This document shows positions 33,712-42,690 of a stretch of DNA of 64,000 nucleotides, piece after piece; within the stretch, counting starts at the first letter, position 1; the number at the start of each line of letters is the position of its first letter. The DNA is from Chitinophaga sp. LS1 (lineage in GTDB: Bacteria; Bacteroidota; Bacteroidia; Chitinophagales; Chitinophagaceae). The translations under genes and the position numbers were made by a program. The notes below the pieces were generated by a model, which saw only the letters and a program-made list of their open reading frames with translations, had not been told where the DNA came from and made no database searches. Location: positions 4,962,501 to 5,026,500 of the forward strand of contig NZ_CP128362.1 of assembly GCF_034274695.1 (NCBI RefSeq). Direction: 5' to 3'.

Positions 33712-34965
33712 ATGAAAAAACTATTGGTATCATTTGTCTTTTGCAGTGCAGGATTAGCAGCTGTCGCTCAGCGTGCTAAAGTGAATAGTGCTGAGGAGGC
33801 GTTGAAAAGCAAAGATTACGCTAAAGCAACGGCTGACATTCAGGCTGCCCTGGAAAATGATAAGACCAAGAACGAGGCAAAGACTTTTTATGTAAAAGGT
33901 AAGATCCTGGAAGCACAGGCTACTGAGCATAAGAGCTCTGCTGAAGCACTGGAAGCATTCGATGCATATAAGAAAGCACTGGAAATCAATCCTAAATTGC
34001 CAGAAGCTCTGCTGGAACTGAATCAGCGCATGTTCAACCTGTATGCTACTATTGGTAACGCAGGTTATGGTAACCTGAACGATCAGAAATGGGATTCTGC
34101 TTATATCCACTTCAAAGAAGCGTTCTCTGTTGCAGAATTCTACAACAGCAAGAGCCTGGGTGGTTCCATTCCAACTGATACATCTATGACCTTCTACACT
34201 GGTTACGCTGCTAGCCAGGCAGGACAGAAAGATGATGCGATCACTTACCTGAGAAAAGCTGCTGACCTGCAGTTCAAAACTGAACCTGCGCTGTATGTAA
34301 TCCTGGCTCAGGCTTACGAAGAAAAAGGTAACAATGAAGGTTGGCTGAAAGCAATCGAAGAAGGTAAAACTGCTTTCCCTAAGGACAAGCGTTTTAGCGA
34401 TATGGAGATGATCTACTACTCCAAAACCGGCAAGACCAACGAACTGCTGGCTATCCTGGAGAAGAAGATGGCTGAAAATCCAAATGATTTCAATACAGTA
34501 CTGGATTACGGTATCCGTGTAGATAACGTAGCTAACCCACGTGCAGAAGATGGTAAAGATGCTGCTAAACCAGCTAATTACGAAGAACTGATGGGTAAAG
34601 CAGAAGGTGCTTATAAGAAAGCAATCGAGCTGAAAGCGGATGATGCTACTGCAAACTTCCAGCTGGGTGCTCTGTACTTCAACCGTGCGGTTGGTTTCAA
34701 CAAGGAACTGAACGATATGGATAGCAAGCAACAGAATTCACCTAAGGCAAAAGAACTGCAGACTAAAGTACAGGCCCTGATGGATCAGTCACTGCCTTAC
34801 TTTGAGAAAGCTGACCAGAACTTCACTGCGAAGGCTTCATCATTAGATGCAAGCGATAAGCAAACTTACCAGAGCTGCCTGTATGCATTACAGAAGATCT
34901 ATGCAATCAAGAATGATAATGCAAAGGTAGAAGTAACTAAGAAGAAGCTGGATTCACTGAACTAA
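33712..34965 (+). CDS. Secreted tetratricopeptide-repeat protein
   Basis: 417 residues from the second ATG (MKKLLVSFVFCSAGLAAVAQ), which gives a standard signal peptide; another ATG lies two codons upstream. Several TPR pairs follow (EEALKSKDYAKATADIQAAL, AYKKALEINPKLPEALLEL, DDAITYLRKAADLQFKTEPA, NFQLGALYFNRAVGFNKEL). It is probably a periplasmic scaffold. No partner is indicated by the neighbours. Ends at a strong terminator. Confidence 0.82.
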   Translation: MKKLLVSFVFCSAGLAAVAQRAKVNSAEEALKSKDYAKATADIQAALENDKTKNEAKTFYVKGKILEAQATEHKSSAEALEAFDAYKKALEINPKLPEALLELNQRMFNLYATIGNAGYGNLNDQKWDSAYIHFKEAFSVAEFYNSKSLGGSIPTDTSMTFYTGYAASQAGQKDDAITYLRKAADLQFKTEPALYVILAQAYEEKGNNEGWLKAIEEGKTAFPKDKRFSDMEMIYYSKTGKTNELLAILEKKMAENPNDFNTVLDYGIRVDNVANPRAEDGKDAAKPANYEELMGKAEGAYKKAIELKADDATANFQLGALYFNRAVGFNKELNDMDSKQQNSPKAKELQTKVQALMDQSLPYFEKADQNFTAKASSLDASDKQTYQSCLYALQKIYAIKNDNAKVEVTKKKLDSLN

Positions 34966-34988
34966 TTATAAGGGTTCCAGGTATATAA

Positions 34989-35020
34989 CAAAGGCCCGTA
35001 GCATTCGCTACGGGCCTTTG
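34989..35020 (+). terminator. Terminator of the TPR gene
   Basis: Perfect 14-bp arms caaaggcccgtagc (34989-35002) and gctacgggcctttg (35007-35020) with a 4-nt loop. Confidence 0.8.
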
Positions 35021-35040
35021 TTATTGTGATAGGTTTAGAA

Positions 35041-35056
35041 TTGGCCTGCGGCAGCA
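35041..35056 (+). repeat. Short dispersed repeat shared with 23428-23443
   Basis: ttggcctgcggcagca occurs identically at both sites, each just downstream of a gene. Confidence 0.4.
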
Positions 35057-35097
35057 AGGAAGAATTCTCTTTTTGGCTGGCGTGGGTTTGAAATTAA

Positions 35098-35469
35098 TTA
35101 CCTCGCAGGATGTGTTACAAAGTGAAACGCCCAGAATGCTGCCAGCAGCATAAATAGTATAATGATACAGATGATCGCCAGTTGTGTATGACTCGCTATC
35201 TGATCTTTCTTTTGTTTTCTGTTTTTTAATTTCTTCATCATCTGCCATTTCATCTGGCGCAGATACACTGGAATAATTTCCTTCTTCTCAAACGCACTTA
35301 AGCCTTCCACTGCTTCACTGCACAATTCACAATCTGACAGATGCAACTCCACTTCATGCTGCTTCTCTGCCGACAACTTCCCCTGCACATAATCCAGCAG
35401 CTCCTGCTGACTCGGACACTGTGTCGTCGTGAACAAATCATTATATGCATCATTCATAAAATCGTCCAT
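35098..35469 (-). CDS. Anti-sigma factor with zinc-finger-type N-terminus
   Basis: 123 residues. The N-terminal part has the zf-HC2 pattern (CPSQQELLDYVQGKLS, HEVELHLSDCELC), a basic linker (QMKWQMMKKLKNRKQKKDQ) and one membrane helix near the end (LAIICIIILFMLLAAFWAFH). It starts 2 nt after the sigma gene. By family it binds and inactivates the ECF sigma factor at the membrane. The periplasmic tail is only about ten residues, so the signal may be cytosolic or membrane-borne. Confidence 0.82.
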   Translation of the reverse strand: MDDFMNDAYNDLFTTTQCPSQQELLDYVQGKLSAEKQHEVELHLSDCELCSEAVEGLSAFEKKEIIPVYLRQMKWQMMKKLKNRKQKKDQIASHTQLAIICIIILFMLLAAFWAFHFVTHPAR

Positions 35470-35471
35470 GA

Positions 35472-36041
35472 TTATTGCTTTCCTTGTTTGCTTAATAACA
35501 ACTTCAAATTTCTTTTCCCGTTTTGAATATAGCTCTTTACCTGTAGCAAACTATATCCTGTCTTTTCCGTAATCTCTGAATAAGAGCATTTTTCAAGATA
35601 GAACAATTTTACGCAGATACGTTGTTCATCATTCAACTGTTCCAGTGCCTGTTCCATATTAGTAAGGAGCACTTCTTTCTCTGCTAAGTTAGCTTTTTCT
35701 TCAGGAGGGGCAGGATCGTTCAGGTGTTTTTCGTTTACTTCTTCCTGTCTTACATGGTTGCGTTGTCTGAGTTGCATGAGACAATGGTTTTTGGTGACCA
35801 TATAAATCCATGCCCTGAAAAACTGTACCTGGTGTTTGTTGATATCTGCTAATACTTTCAAAAAGATCTGTTGTACACTATCCCTTGCATCTTCCTCATT
35901 TTTAAGGTATTTCATGCACATACCGAGTAGGAGGATGGCATACCTGTCAAAGAGGATGCCTACCCATTGGCTGTTGTCATCGGATTTGTACCGTTGCAGC
36001 AGTTCTTCGTCTGTTAATTCCTGGCTGTTCTTGATATTCAC
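35472..36041 (-). CDS. ECF-family RNA polymerase sigma factor
   Basis: 189 residues from the GTG at 36041 (VNIKNSQELTDEELLQRYK). The frame runs on to an ATG at 36161, but those 40 codons cross a strong terminator hairpin and do not look coding. Region 2 (ILFDRYAILLLGMCMKYL, NEEDARDSVQQIFLKVLADI) and region 4 (LNDEQRICVKLFYLEKCSYS, EITEKTGYSLLQVKSYIQNG) are both recognisable. Paired with the zinc-finger anti-sigma gene 2 nt downstream. Confidence 0.88.
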   Translation of the reverse strand: MNIKNSQELTDEELLQRYKSDDNSQWVGILFDRYAILLLGMCMKYLKNEEDARDSVQQIFLKVLADINKHQVQFFRAWIYMVTKNHCLMQLRQRNHVRQEEVNEKHLNDPAPPEEKANLAEKEVLLTNMEQALEQLNDEQRICVKLFYLEKCSYSEITEKTGYSLLQVKSYIQNGKRNLKLLLSKQGKQ

Positions 36042-36094
36042 GCGATAAAGATAGAAACTTATAATATATAGATGCAGGGTTGGAGGAATTCCAT

Positions 36095-36136
36095 AAAAAA
36101 AAGGGGGCGCTACCCAAGGTAGCGCCCCCTTTTTTC
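36095..36136. terminator. Strong bidirectional terminator just upstream of the sigma gene
   Basis: Perfect 12-bp GC-rich arms gggggcgctacc (36103-36114) and ggtagcgccccc (36118-36129), 3-nt loop, flanked by eight A and a T-run. It lies 54 nt upstream of the sigma factor's start, where no gene end is near. Confidence 0.85.
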
Positions 36137-36349
36137 TTTGAAAATAGTTCGTCCAGGCCATAATTTGATATGACTCTATAGGATTAAAATTTTCTTTTCG
36201 TGCTTATAGCAACAATCGTTTGTACTTAGAGTCTTAAATCAGTTTTTTCTACAGGCTGAAAAAGCACCAATAAAAGGTCGATTTTTGTAACTTAGTAATC
36301 TTATTGAGATGGGGGTAATGCCTCAAGCTCGCGCAGGCGTCTGAGATAA

Positions 36350-37526
36350 TTATTTATCTGCGCCTGCTTTCTTTTTTAGCCACTCCTGATTATCAGGTTC
36401 CATATATGGCACTCTATTTTTGAGTATAAAATAAGCGGCAATTAGGATTTTGTGTGAAATTGCAATAAGTGCTCGTTTTTTGCCTCTTCGTATACTCAAA
36501 GTATAATATTTTCTTTTCAGATAAGTATCTTTCGTATGTGCTGCAGCCCATGCTGCTTCCACGAGTGCGGTTTTAAGGGATCTGTTGCCATGATTGATTC
36601 TTTCACTTTTCTTTTTCCGGCACTTTCATTATTACCAGGACATAAACCACACCAACTAGCCAAATGATGCTGATTAGGGAACGCATGCATATCTGTACCT
36701 ATTTCGGCTAAGATGGCGGTAGCTGTTTGTTTTTGTACTCCGGGAATAGTCTGAAGTAATTTTACTTCTTCCTCCCATTTTTTAAGTACTGATCTATACG
36801 GTTATCCACCTGACCAAGTAGGTCATTTAGCTGTAAAATAACAGTTTTAGACAGGCTGAGCATAAAACGGTGATGCTCATTAAGATGGCCTTCTAATGCA
36901 AGAATAAGCTCTTGTTTTTTGATTTTGAGCCTACCTTTTGCCAAATTGGCCAATATCATAGGATCCTGTTCTCCTTCAATAATGGCAGTGATCATTGACC
37001 AGCCACTTACACCGAATACATCACTGACTACAGTGCTCAATTTGATATTGGCTGTCTCTAAAATGTTCTGTAACCGGTTATATTCACTGGACCGCTGTCC
37101 TATTACTTTACGTTTGTATCGGTACAATTCCCGTAATTCGCGAGTGTATTGCGGTGGAATAAAACTTCCCTTTAGTAGCCCGCTTAGCAATAATTTTGCA
37201 ATCCAGGCACTGTCATTGCGATCGGTCTTATGCCCCGGCACATATTTAATATGCCGGGCATTGACCAGAATAAGTTCAAAGTGAGGTTCCAGTATATTAA
37301 AAACAGGCTTCCAGTAAACCCCCGTGCTCTCCATTGCGACATGTGTAATGCCGGATTCTTCAAGCCAAGCTACCAGGTCCCTAAGTGAACTTGTGAAAGT
37401 GCTAAAAGTGCGGGTTTGTTCTTCCAACCCATTTCCTCTGATGGTGGCTACTACATTCTCCTGGTGAACATCGAGGCCACAGCCGCGACTCACAACCTGT
37501 TCAAAACTGATATGTGATTGTTCCAT
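36350..37526 (-). pseudogene. IS110-family transposase, broken by two frameshifts
   Basis: On the minus strand the N-terminal DEDD part (GLDVHQENVVATIRGNGLEE, HVAMESTGVYWKPVF, YVPGHKTDRNDSAWIAKLLL) is open from 37526 to a stop at 36762. The sense then continues in another frame (WEEEVKLLQTIPGVQKQTAT, FPNQHHLASWCGLCPGNNES), and after a second shift near 36600 in a third (NRSLKTALVEAAWAAAHTKD) to a stop at 36350. Both shifts are single missing A bases in A-tracts. The rebuilt protein is about 390 residues, full length. Element ends are not recognisable. Confidence 0.85.
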
Positions 37527-37610
37527 GGTAGTACTTTTGTCGAAGGTACCACCATTTTCATAGTCGTTTGTGAACCCGGTTCATGAGGGTTTTTTATGAA
37601 GAAGAAATAA

Positions 37611-38708
37611 TTACAAACTATCCAGTGCAGACTGTGCTTTATCTTTCATCGGCCCATTCATCCGCACTACTTCTTTAAACATCCTGCGGGCTTTTCCTGT
37701 CTGCCCTTTGCTACGATAGCAGACAGCCAGTTGATAACGGGACAGCTCCCCATATTTGGATTTACTATCTGAAAGGTGTTTATACCTCGAAATCGCTTCG
37801 TTTAAGTCACCTTGCTGATGGTAGACCATCGCTGCCTTGTACAGGAATTCATCCGTACCTGTGGGTTGTACATCGGCGGTCTTTTTATCATCGTCATCAT
37901 CCTTTTCCTTCTCTTTTTTAGGAGCAGGAGGGGTTTCTTTTTTCTCTGCTACCGGGGCAGGTGTTTCTTTAGCCGGTTGCAAAGTGGATTTTTCCTCCTT
38001 TTTGGCCGGTGGTGAAGTAGACTTATCGTCCTTTTGCTCTGCAGGAGGAGTTTTCTTTACAGAATCTTTTGGAGGAGCCGGTTTTGGTGCTACTGGCGCC
38101 GATGCCGCTTTGATGGTGTCTTTTTTCACCACAGGGATTGGTTTTACCTCCCCTGGCACAGGTTGCCTCCGTTGCAATGTATCTGCTACAGGAGCAGCAT
38201 GAGCCGTAGCTGCCGCCCTTTCCGTTGCCTGTACGACCGGCTGACTCTGACTCGTCTGAATTGGTTCTATCACTTTGTCAGCTGCCGCTAACTGCTGTAC
38301 CGGATTCATTGCCCTGAACCGATTCTGATGCTGTACCAGATAAACCCCGCCAGCACCCAGTGCTACGGCTGCGACTACCCAGAAATATATCAGGAAACTC
38401 TCTTTCTTCTGCTCCAACCGCTGATACCGTTCTACCTTCTGTGTAGTCGATACCTTGCGCACACTATTGCGGATATACTGCTGTATATTCACTGACAAGG
38501 GTTGGTACTGCTCTCTATGTTTCGCCTGCGATAATGCCTGCAACGCATCAAAGCAAAGATCACAATCCACCAGGTGCTGTTCCAGCAAATGTTTTTCCAG
38601 GTCTGTGAGTCGCCCGTCTAAATAACGGGGCAATTGGTCCCTGTTCATACACCGAACCGTGCTGAAGATCTTGAGTATCTTATCGTTATTTTCCAAATTA
38701 CTGCTCAT
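37611..38708 (-). CDS. Zinc-finger anti-sigma-like protein with TPR tail
   Basis: 365 residues. The N-terminal zf-HC2-like part (MNRDQLPRYLDGRLTDLEKH, LVDCDLCFDALQAL) is followed by one membrane helix (IYFWVVAAVALGAGGVYLV), a long Pro/Ala/Lys-rich linker (about 150-265) with a run of Asp, and a C-terminal TPR pair (AAMVYHQQGDLNEAISRYKH, RSKGQTGKARRMFKEVVRM). It overlaps the upstream sigma-like gene by 11 nt. Likely a transmembrane anti-sigma factor whose envelope part uses TPRs to sense or bind proteins. Confidence 0.78.
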   Translation of the reverse strand: MSSNLENNDKILKIFSTVRCMNRDQLPRYLDGRLTDLEKHLLEQHLVDCDLCFDALQALSQAKHREQYQPLSVNIQQYIRNSVRKVSTTQKVERYQRLEQKKESFLIYFWVVAAVALGAGGVYLVQHQNRFRAMNPVQQLAAADKVIEPIQTSQSQPVVQATERAAATAHAAPVADTLQRRQPVPGEVKPIPVVKKDTIKAASAPVAPKPAPPKDSVKKTPPAEQKDDKSTSPPAKKEEKSTLQPAKETPAPVAEKKETPPAPKKEKEKDDDDDKKTADVQPTGTDEFLYKAAMVYHQQGDLNEAISRYKHLSDSKSKYGELSRYQLAVCYRSKGQTGKARRMFKEVVRMNGPMKDKAQSALDSL

Positions 38709-39273
38709 TGGATTGTTTCATGAGTATTGAAGCCATATGCTGTTTAGCATTTTTCAGGATCTGCCTGGCTTTTTCGATGGAATACTTCTTACTCCCGGCC
38801 AACTGGGCCAAAGGCTGCTGTTCCAGGTAAAATTTCGTCAGGAATAATTTCTCCTCAGCGGGCAATTGACTAATCACCACATTCATCTGCGCTAAGAGCT
38901 GCTGCTGTTCCTTTTGGTTCATAGCAGCATGTTCAATCCTGTTTTCGACTTGCTGGATTTCTCTGGATTCAGTTGTAGAGAAGAAGGGCAGATTCCTGTC
39001 AGACTTATCCTGAATGGCCTTTACATTGTAATGGATCCACTCATTCACCTTATGAATGGTTTGGGTCTTCAAAGAATTACTCAGGCGCTGTAGCAGCACC
39101 GGAAACACTTCATCCGCGCCCCTTCCGGGGGCGGTATTTAAATAAGGCAGGCATACAGCCACCATGAGGTGACTATACCTTTCCAAAAGAACACCTTCGG
39201 CTTCCTGGTCTTTCAACTTTCTCGCCCGGGATATTAATTCTTTGTCCGACAAATTAGTTAACTGCTGTAGCAT
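38698..39273 (-). CDS. Sigma-70-like (diverged ECF) factor
   Basis: 191 residues from ATG 39273 (MLQQLTNLSDKELISRARKL); the frame is open 22 codons further upstream. An N-terminal region-2-like helical domain and a region-4-like end (QLPAEEKLFLTKFYLEQQPL, SIEKARQILKNAKQHMASIL) are weakly conserved. The 11-nt overlap with a zinc-finger membrane protein copies the layout of the 15-kb sigma/anti-sigma pair. Polymerase binding and DNA recognition are inferred; the region 2 core helix is hard to see. Confidence 0.68.
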   Translation of the reverse strand: MLQQLTNLSDKELISRARKLKDQEAEGVLLERYSHLMVAVCLPYLNTAPGRGADEVFPVLLQRLSNSLKTQTIHKVNEWIHYNVKAIQDKSDRNLPFFSTTESREIQQVENRIEHAAMNQKEQQQLLAQMNVVISQLPAEEKLFLTKFYLEQQPLAQLAGSKKYSIEKARQILKNAKQHMASILMKQSNEQ

Positions 39274-39344
39274 AGTGTTACCTATATTTACATATGAGAA
39301 CCCAAAAGGTTTCATTAGACATATAATTATTTTAGACAATTAAT

Positions 39345-40106
39345 ATGCCATATGCAATTACGGTGGTGCCTGTCATGCCTTTAAGGGCAGAACCTGCCCA
39401 CAGAAGTGAAATGATCTCACAGGCATTGTGGGGAGAATGCGTAACCATCACAGCACACGGACAAGATGGCTGGGTAAAGGTAAAATGTCAGTACGATGAA
39501 TATGAGGGGTGGGTGACTGTTAACCACCTGGAAATCATAGAAGAAGAATTATTTAATGCGCCCTATACACACTACACTGCCAAATGGGCCAACACTGTCA
39601 GCATGAACGGTCAGCCTATGCAGGTGCCTTTGGGCTGCTTAGTAAAAACCACCGATGAGGCTGTAACAGTTTGGGGAAAGTATACGGTACAATTTGAGGA
39701 AAGCCTTTTAAAACCATTTTTGGACGAGGCAGGCCTGCGTGAACGGGCATTTCAGTTCCTGAATACAGCCTATTTATGGGGCGGAAAGTCTGTATACGGC
39801 GTGGATTGTTCCGGCTTTACACAGACGGTTTTTAAGACGCTTGGGATCTCATTAATGAGGGATGCTTATCAGCAGGCGGCACAGGGTACGGTGGTAGATT
39901 TTTTACAGGAGGTGAGATTGGGAGACCTGGCGTTTTTTGACAATGAAGCGGGTAGGATCACGCATGTGGGAATTCTGTTGAATGATCAGGAGATCATACA
40001 TTCATCTGGTAGGGTAAGGGTAGATCCAATAGATAATCAGGGGATCATTAATTCAGAGACAGGAGTGCGTACCCACAACCTCAGAATCATCAAACGATAT
40101 ATCTAA
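39345..40106 (+). CDS. NlpC/P60-family peptidoglycan hydrolase with SH3-like domain
   Basis: 253 residues, no signal peptide. The N-terminal half is SH3b-like (WGECVTITAHGQDGWVKVKC, EGWVTVNHLEI). The C-terminal NlpC/P60 domain has the catalytic Cys in YGVDCSGFTQTVFKTLGI, His in THVGILLNDQ, and a downstream HSSG. By family it is a gamma-D-Glu-diamino-acid endopeptidase acting on cell-wall peptides. The absence of a signal peptide points to a recycling role in the cytosol, as in YkfC-like enzymes. Divergent from the sigma-like gene. Confidence 0.88.
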   Translation: MPYAITVVPVMPLRAEPAHRSEMISQALWGECVTITAHGQDGWVKVKCQYDEYEGWVTVNHLEIIEEELFNAPYTHYTAKWANTVSMNGQPMQVPLGCLVKTTDEAVTVWGKYTVQFEESLLKPFLDEAGLRERAFQFLNTAYLWGGKSVYGVDCSGFTQTVFKTLGISLMRDAYQQAAQGTVVDFLQEVRLGDLAFFDNEAGRITHVGILLNDQEIIHSSGRVRVDPIDNQGIINSETGVRTHNLRIIKRYI

Positions 40107-40135
40107 AACAATACGCCGATTTGTATGGCCGGCTT

Positions 40136-40178
40136 GCAACAAAAAAGGTTTTGCCGGAGGCAAAACCTTTTTTGTTGC
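40136..40178 (+). terminator. Terminator of the NlpC/P60 gene
   Basis: Perfect 20-bp arms at 40136-40155 and 40159-40178 with loop gga. Confidence 0.85.
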
Positions 40179-40188
40179 ACTTTTTTAA

Positions 40189-40223
40189 TTTAAAAGGGGG
40201 GCTGGCTGGCGCTCCCTTTTAAA
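40189..40223 (-). terminator. Terminator of ppa
   Basis: Perfect 10-bp arms tttaaaaggg (40189-40198) and cccttttaaa (40214-40223), 2 nt beyond the ppa stop on the minus strand. Confidence 0.65.
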
Positions 40224-40225
40224 AA

Positions 40226-40765
40226 CTACTTATTGAACTTCTTCTTGTAGCCTTCAATGCTCTCAAGAATAATCCTTTCAGCAACTTCTTTATTCTGGAA
40301 TTCAGCCACTTTAACTTCCTTATGCTCGAGTCTCTTGTACTCTTCAAAGAAGTGACGCATTTCAGCTGTGAAATGAGGCGGTAATTCAGAAATATCGTTA
40401 ATATAGTTCACACTCATATCATTTGCAGCTACAGCGATGATCTTATCATCTGCCTCACCACCATCGATCATCTGCATTACACCGATAACCTTTGCTTCCA
40501 TAATACACATTGGCACTACATCCACCTGTGACAGGATCAGGATATCCAATGGATCATGATCATCACAATATGTCTGAGGAATAAAGCCATAGTTTGCAGG
40601 GTAGTATACGGAAGAATACAGCACTCTGTCTAATTTAAGCAGACCAGTTTCCTTGTCCAGCTCATATTTAGCGCGGCAGCCTTTTGGTATTTCAATAATC
40701 GCATTTACGACTTTGGGTGATTCAGATCCTGTGCTGACTTGATGCCAGGGATTGTTCGTCGTCAT
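40226..40765 (-). CDS. ppa: Inorganic pyrophosphatase (family I)
   Basis: 179 residues from ATG 40765 (an ATG two codons upstream is possible). Signature residues are in place: [18 protein letters not shown], the metal-binding [11 protein letters not shown], and [20 protein letters not shown]. It splits pyrophosphate to drive biosynthesis, in the cytosol. Single gene with its own terminator. Confidence 0.95.
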   Translation of the reverse strand: MTTNNPWHQVSTGSESPKVVNAIIEIPKGCRAKYELDKETGLLKLDRVLYSSVYYPANYGFIPQTYCDDHDPLDILILSQVDVVPMCIMEAKVIGVMQMIDGGEADDKIIAVAANDMSVNYINDISELPPHFTAEMRHFFEEYKRLEHKEVKVAEFQNKEVAERIILESIEGYKKKFNK

Positions 40766-40964
40766 CTTCAAAACTATTTATTTGTTTATTATTATTTTGG
40801 TGTCGCCGGCATCGTCAATATTACAAAAAGAAAGAAGCTGTCCAAGTCGGTTGCGGGACTTAGGTCAGCTGTTTAACTTTATGCAATGTGGAATTTAACT
40901 TTTGCTGGCGCGTAGCAAAAATAAGGAACTCAACTGTAAATCCAAACTTACAGGGATGTTAGGA

Positions 40965-41450
40965 CTATTTTTGGTCCGGAGACTGTACTCCAACCGAATC
41001 CGGCTGCATCGCGCTGGCAGAATCCATGATCGGGGTAGCCGGAGGCATATAATTAGGAATTATACTTTCTAATGACAGCGATATTTTCCACTGGCCATTC
41101 TCTTTCACCAACAGTAAACGCTCCTGCTGTTTAGAGGAAGAGTTAAGCACGGTCACTGTCGCTTTATCTCCATTTTCCTCTGCATTTACGACCTCTATAC
41201 CCGCTTTTTTGATCTTTTCTCTTTCTGTCTCATTCCTGCGGGCATCAAAAAATGAATATAACTGAATCACCTGCTGCGATTCCCTCGTCGCGTAATCTCT
41301 GGCGAGATCGAAGTTAGATTCCTGAATAGCATGCATAAAATTCAGTGCTACCTCCTGTGGGGAAGCCCGCTTTTTGCAACCGCTCAGTACAACACCGGAT
41401 ATTAAAACCAGGACAAGAAAGCGCAGATAATTGGTCATGCAATTGTTCAT
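40965..41450 (-). CDS. Lipoprotein of the DUF4878/NTF2-like type
   Basis: 161 residues from ATG 41450 (another four codons on). The frame is open to 41768 but that part overlaps phoH and is not coding. Lipobox LSGC after a hydrophobic stretch; then VALNFMHAIQESNFDLARDY, KIKKAGIEVVNAEENGDKAT, and LLVKENGQWKISLSLE, the pattern of small NTF2-like DUF4878 lipoproteins. Envelope protein of unknown role. Sits downstream of phoH on the same strand. Confidence 0.78.
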   Translation of the reverse strand: MNNCMTNYLRFLVLVLISGVVLSGCKKRASPQEVALNFMHAIQESNFDLARDYATRESQQVIQLYSFFDARRNETEREKIKKAGIEVVNAEENGDKATVTVLNSSSKQQERLLLVKENGQWKISLSLESIIPNYMPPATPIMDSASAMQPDSVGVQSPDQK

Positions 41451-41643
41451 TATAGATAAGAGGTAACAAAAATAGGAGGAAAGTAGAAATTTACAAAAAA
41501 GCGATAATGAGTTAGTGGCCATGGTTGCAGACTTGTATTCCCTAAAAGAATAATTGTTGTGTCTGGCCATCGGTACAGGTTCGTGTTGTTGTTCAATTCG
41601 CATAATAAAAAGTGAACATACAATAAACACTGTTAAGGAAGTG

Positions 41644-42690
41644 TTAATTATCCCTGCGCTCCTCTTTTTCTTTATCTCTGTCCCGGTCTCTGTCCCTTTC
41701 CCTGTTACGGTGATTTTGATTTTGTTGCTGGTATTGTTCCTCTTTTTCTTTTGCCGCATCGTATGCACGTATAATCGCTTTTACCAGGCGGTGTCTTACC
41801 ACATCTTCTTCATCCAGTTCCAGATAGCCAATACCATCTACGTTACGGAGAATACGACTGGCTTTTGTCAGACCTGACTGCTGATTTTTGGGCAGATCCA
41901 CCTGCGTCATATCACCGGTGATGATCGCTTTTGCACTTGGACCGATACGGGTCAGGAACATTTTCATCTGTAGGTCGGTCGCATTCTGCGCTTCATCCAG
42001 AATAATGAAGGAGTTGTCCAGTGTACGGCCACGCATGTATGCCAGCGGAGCAATTTCAATGACACGGTTGGTCATATAATAGCTCAGTTTATCTGCAGGG
42101 ATCATGTCGTCGAGGGCATCGTACAGTGGGCGCAGGTATGGATCAATCTTTTCTTTGAGATCGCCTGGGAGGAAGCCAAGGTTTTCACCAGCTTCTACGG
42201 CAGGACGGGTAAGGATGATTTTCCTGACAGCCTTATTTTTCAGAGCACGAACAGCAAGTGCCACAGCAGTATACGTCTTACCGGTACCAGCAGGGCCGAT
42301 GGCGAAGATGATGTCATTCTTTTCTGCCATCGCTACCATCTTTTTCTGATTGGCGGTCCTTGCTCTTACATTGCGGCCGTTAGGACCAAATACGAGGATT
42401 TCGTTGGAATTACGGTCTTTGAAGTTATCAACCGCTTCTTCGTCTCCTAAAATTTGTTCAAAGTAATTTTCACTAAGGTTACCATTGCGCTCAAGGTAAG
42501 AAATGATTTGAGTGATTTTTTCCTGTGCTGTCGCTACTTCTTCCGGTGCACCGGAGATTTTGAGTTGAGTACCCCGGGAGAGAATCTTTAACAGCGGGAA
42601 TTTTTTCTTCAGCAGGTCGAGCTTTCCATTGTTGACCCCAAAAAATTCTATAGGGTTAATGCTGTCTAAGTTGATGATTGATTCTGTCAA
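41644..42690 (-). CDS. phoH: PhoH-like ATPase
   Basis: 348 residues, TTG start. An N-terminal KH-like part (INPIEFFGVNNGKLDLLKKK) precedes the PhoH ATPase core with Walker A (FAIGPAGTGKTYTAVALAVR), Walker B (SFIILDEAQNAT) and the GDMTQVDLPKNQQSGL motif. The C-terminal 25 residues are a low-complexity Arg/Asp/Glu/Lys run after a Gln-rich stretch. Probably an RNA helicase/ribosome-associated NTPase in RNA metabolism. The acidic-basic tail is unusual for PhoH. Confidence 0.92.
   Translation of the reverse strand: MTESIINLDSINPIEFFGVNNGKLDLLKKKFPLLKILSRGTQLKISGAPEEVATAQEKITQIISYLERNGNLSENYFEQILGDEEAVDNFKDRNSNEILVFGPNGRNVRARTANQKKMVAMAEKNDIIFAIGPAGTGKTYTAVALAVRALKNKAVRKIILTRPAVEAGENLGFLPGDLKEKIDPYLRPLYDALDDMIPADKLSYYMTNRVIEIAPLAYMRGRTLDNSFIILDEAQNATDLQMKMFLTRIGPSAKAIITGDMTQVDLPKNQQSGLTKASRILRNVDGIGYLELDEEDVVRHRLVKAIIRAYDAAKEKEEQYQQQNQNHRNRERDRDRDRDKEKEERRDN

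Noticed and set aside
36095..36161. Extended N-terminus of the sigma factor starting at 36161
   Set aside because: It would translate through a terminator hairpin; the GTG at 36041 gives a normal ECF N-terminus.
37527..37610. Bridge-RNA region or defined ends for the IS110 element
   Set aside because: Element boundaries and the RNA fold cannot be fixed without another copy or an empty site.
41451..41768. N-terminal extension of the DUF4878-like lipoprotein
   Set aside because: It overlaps phoH in another frame and would bury the lipoprotein signal inside the protein.
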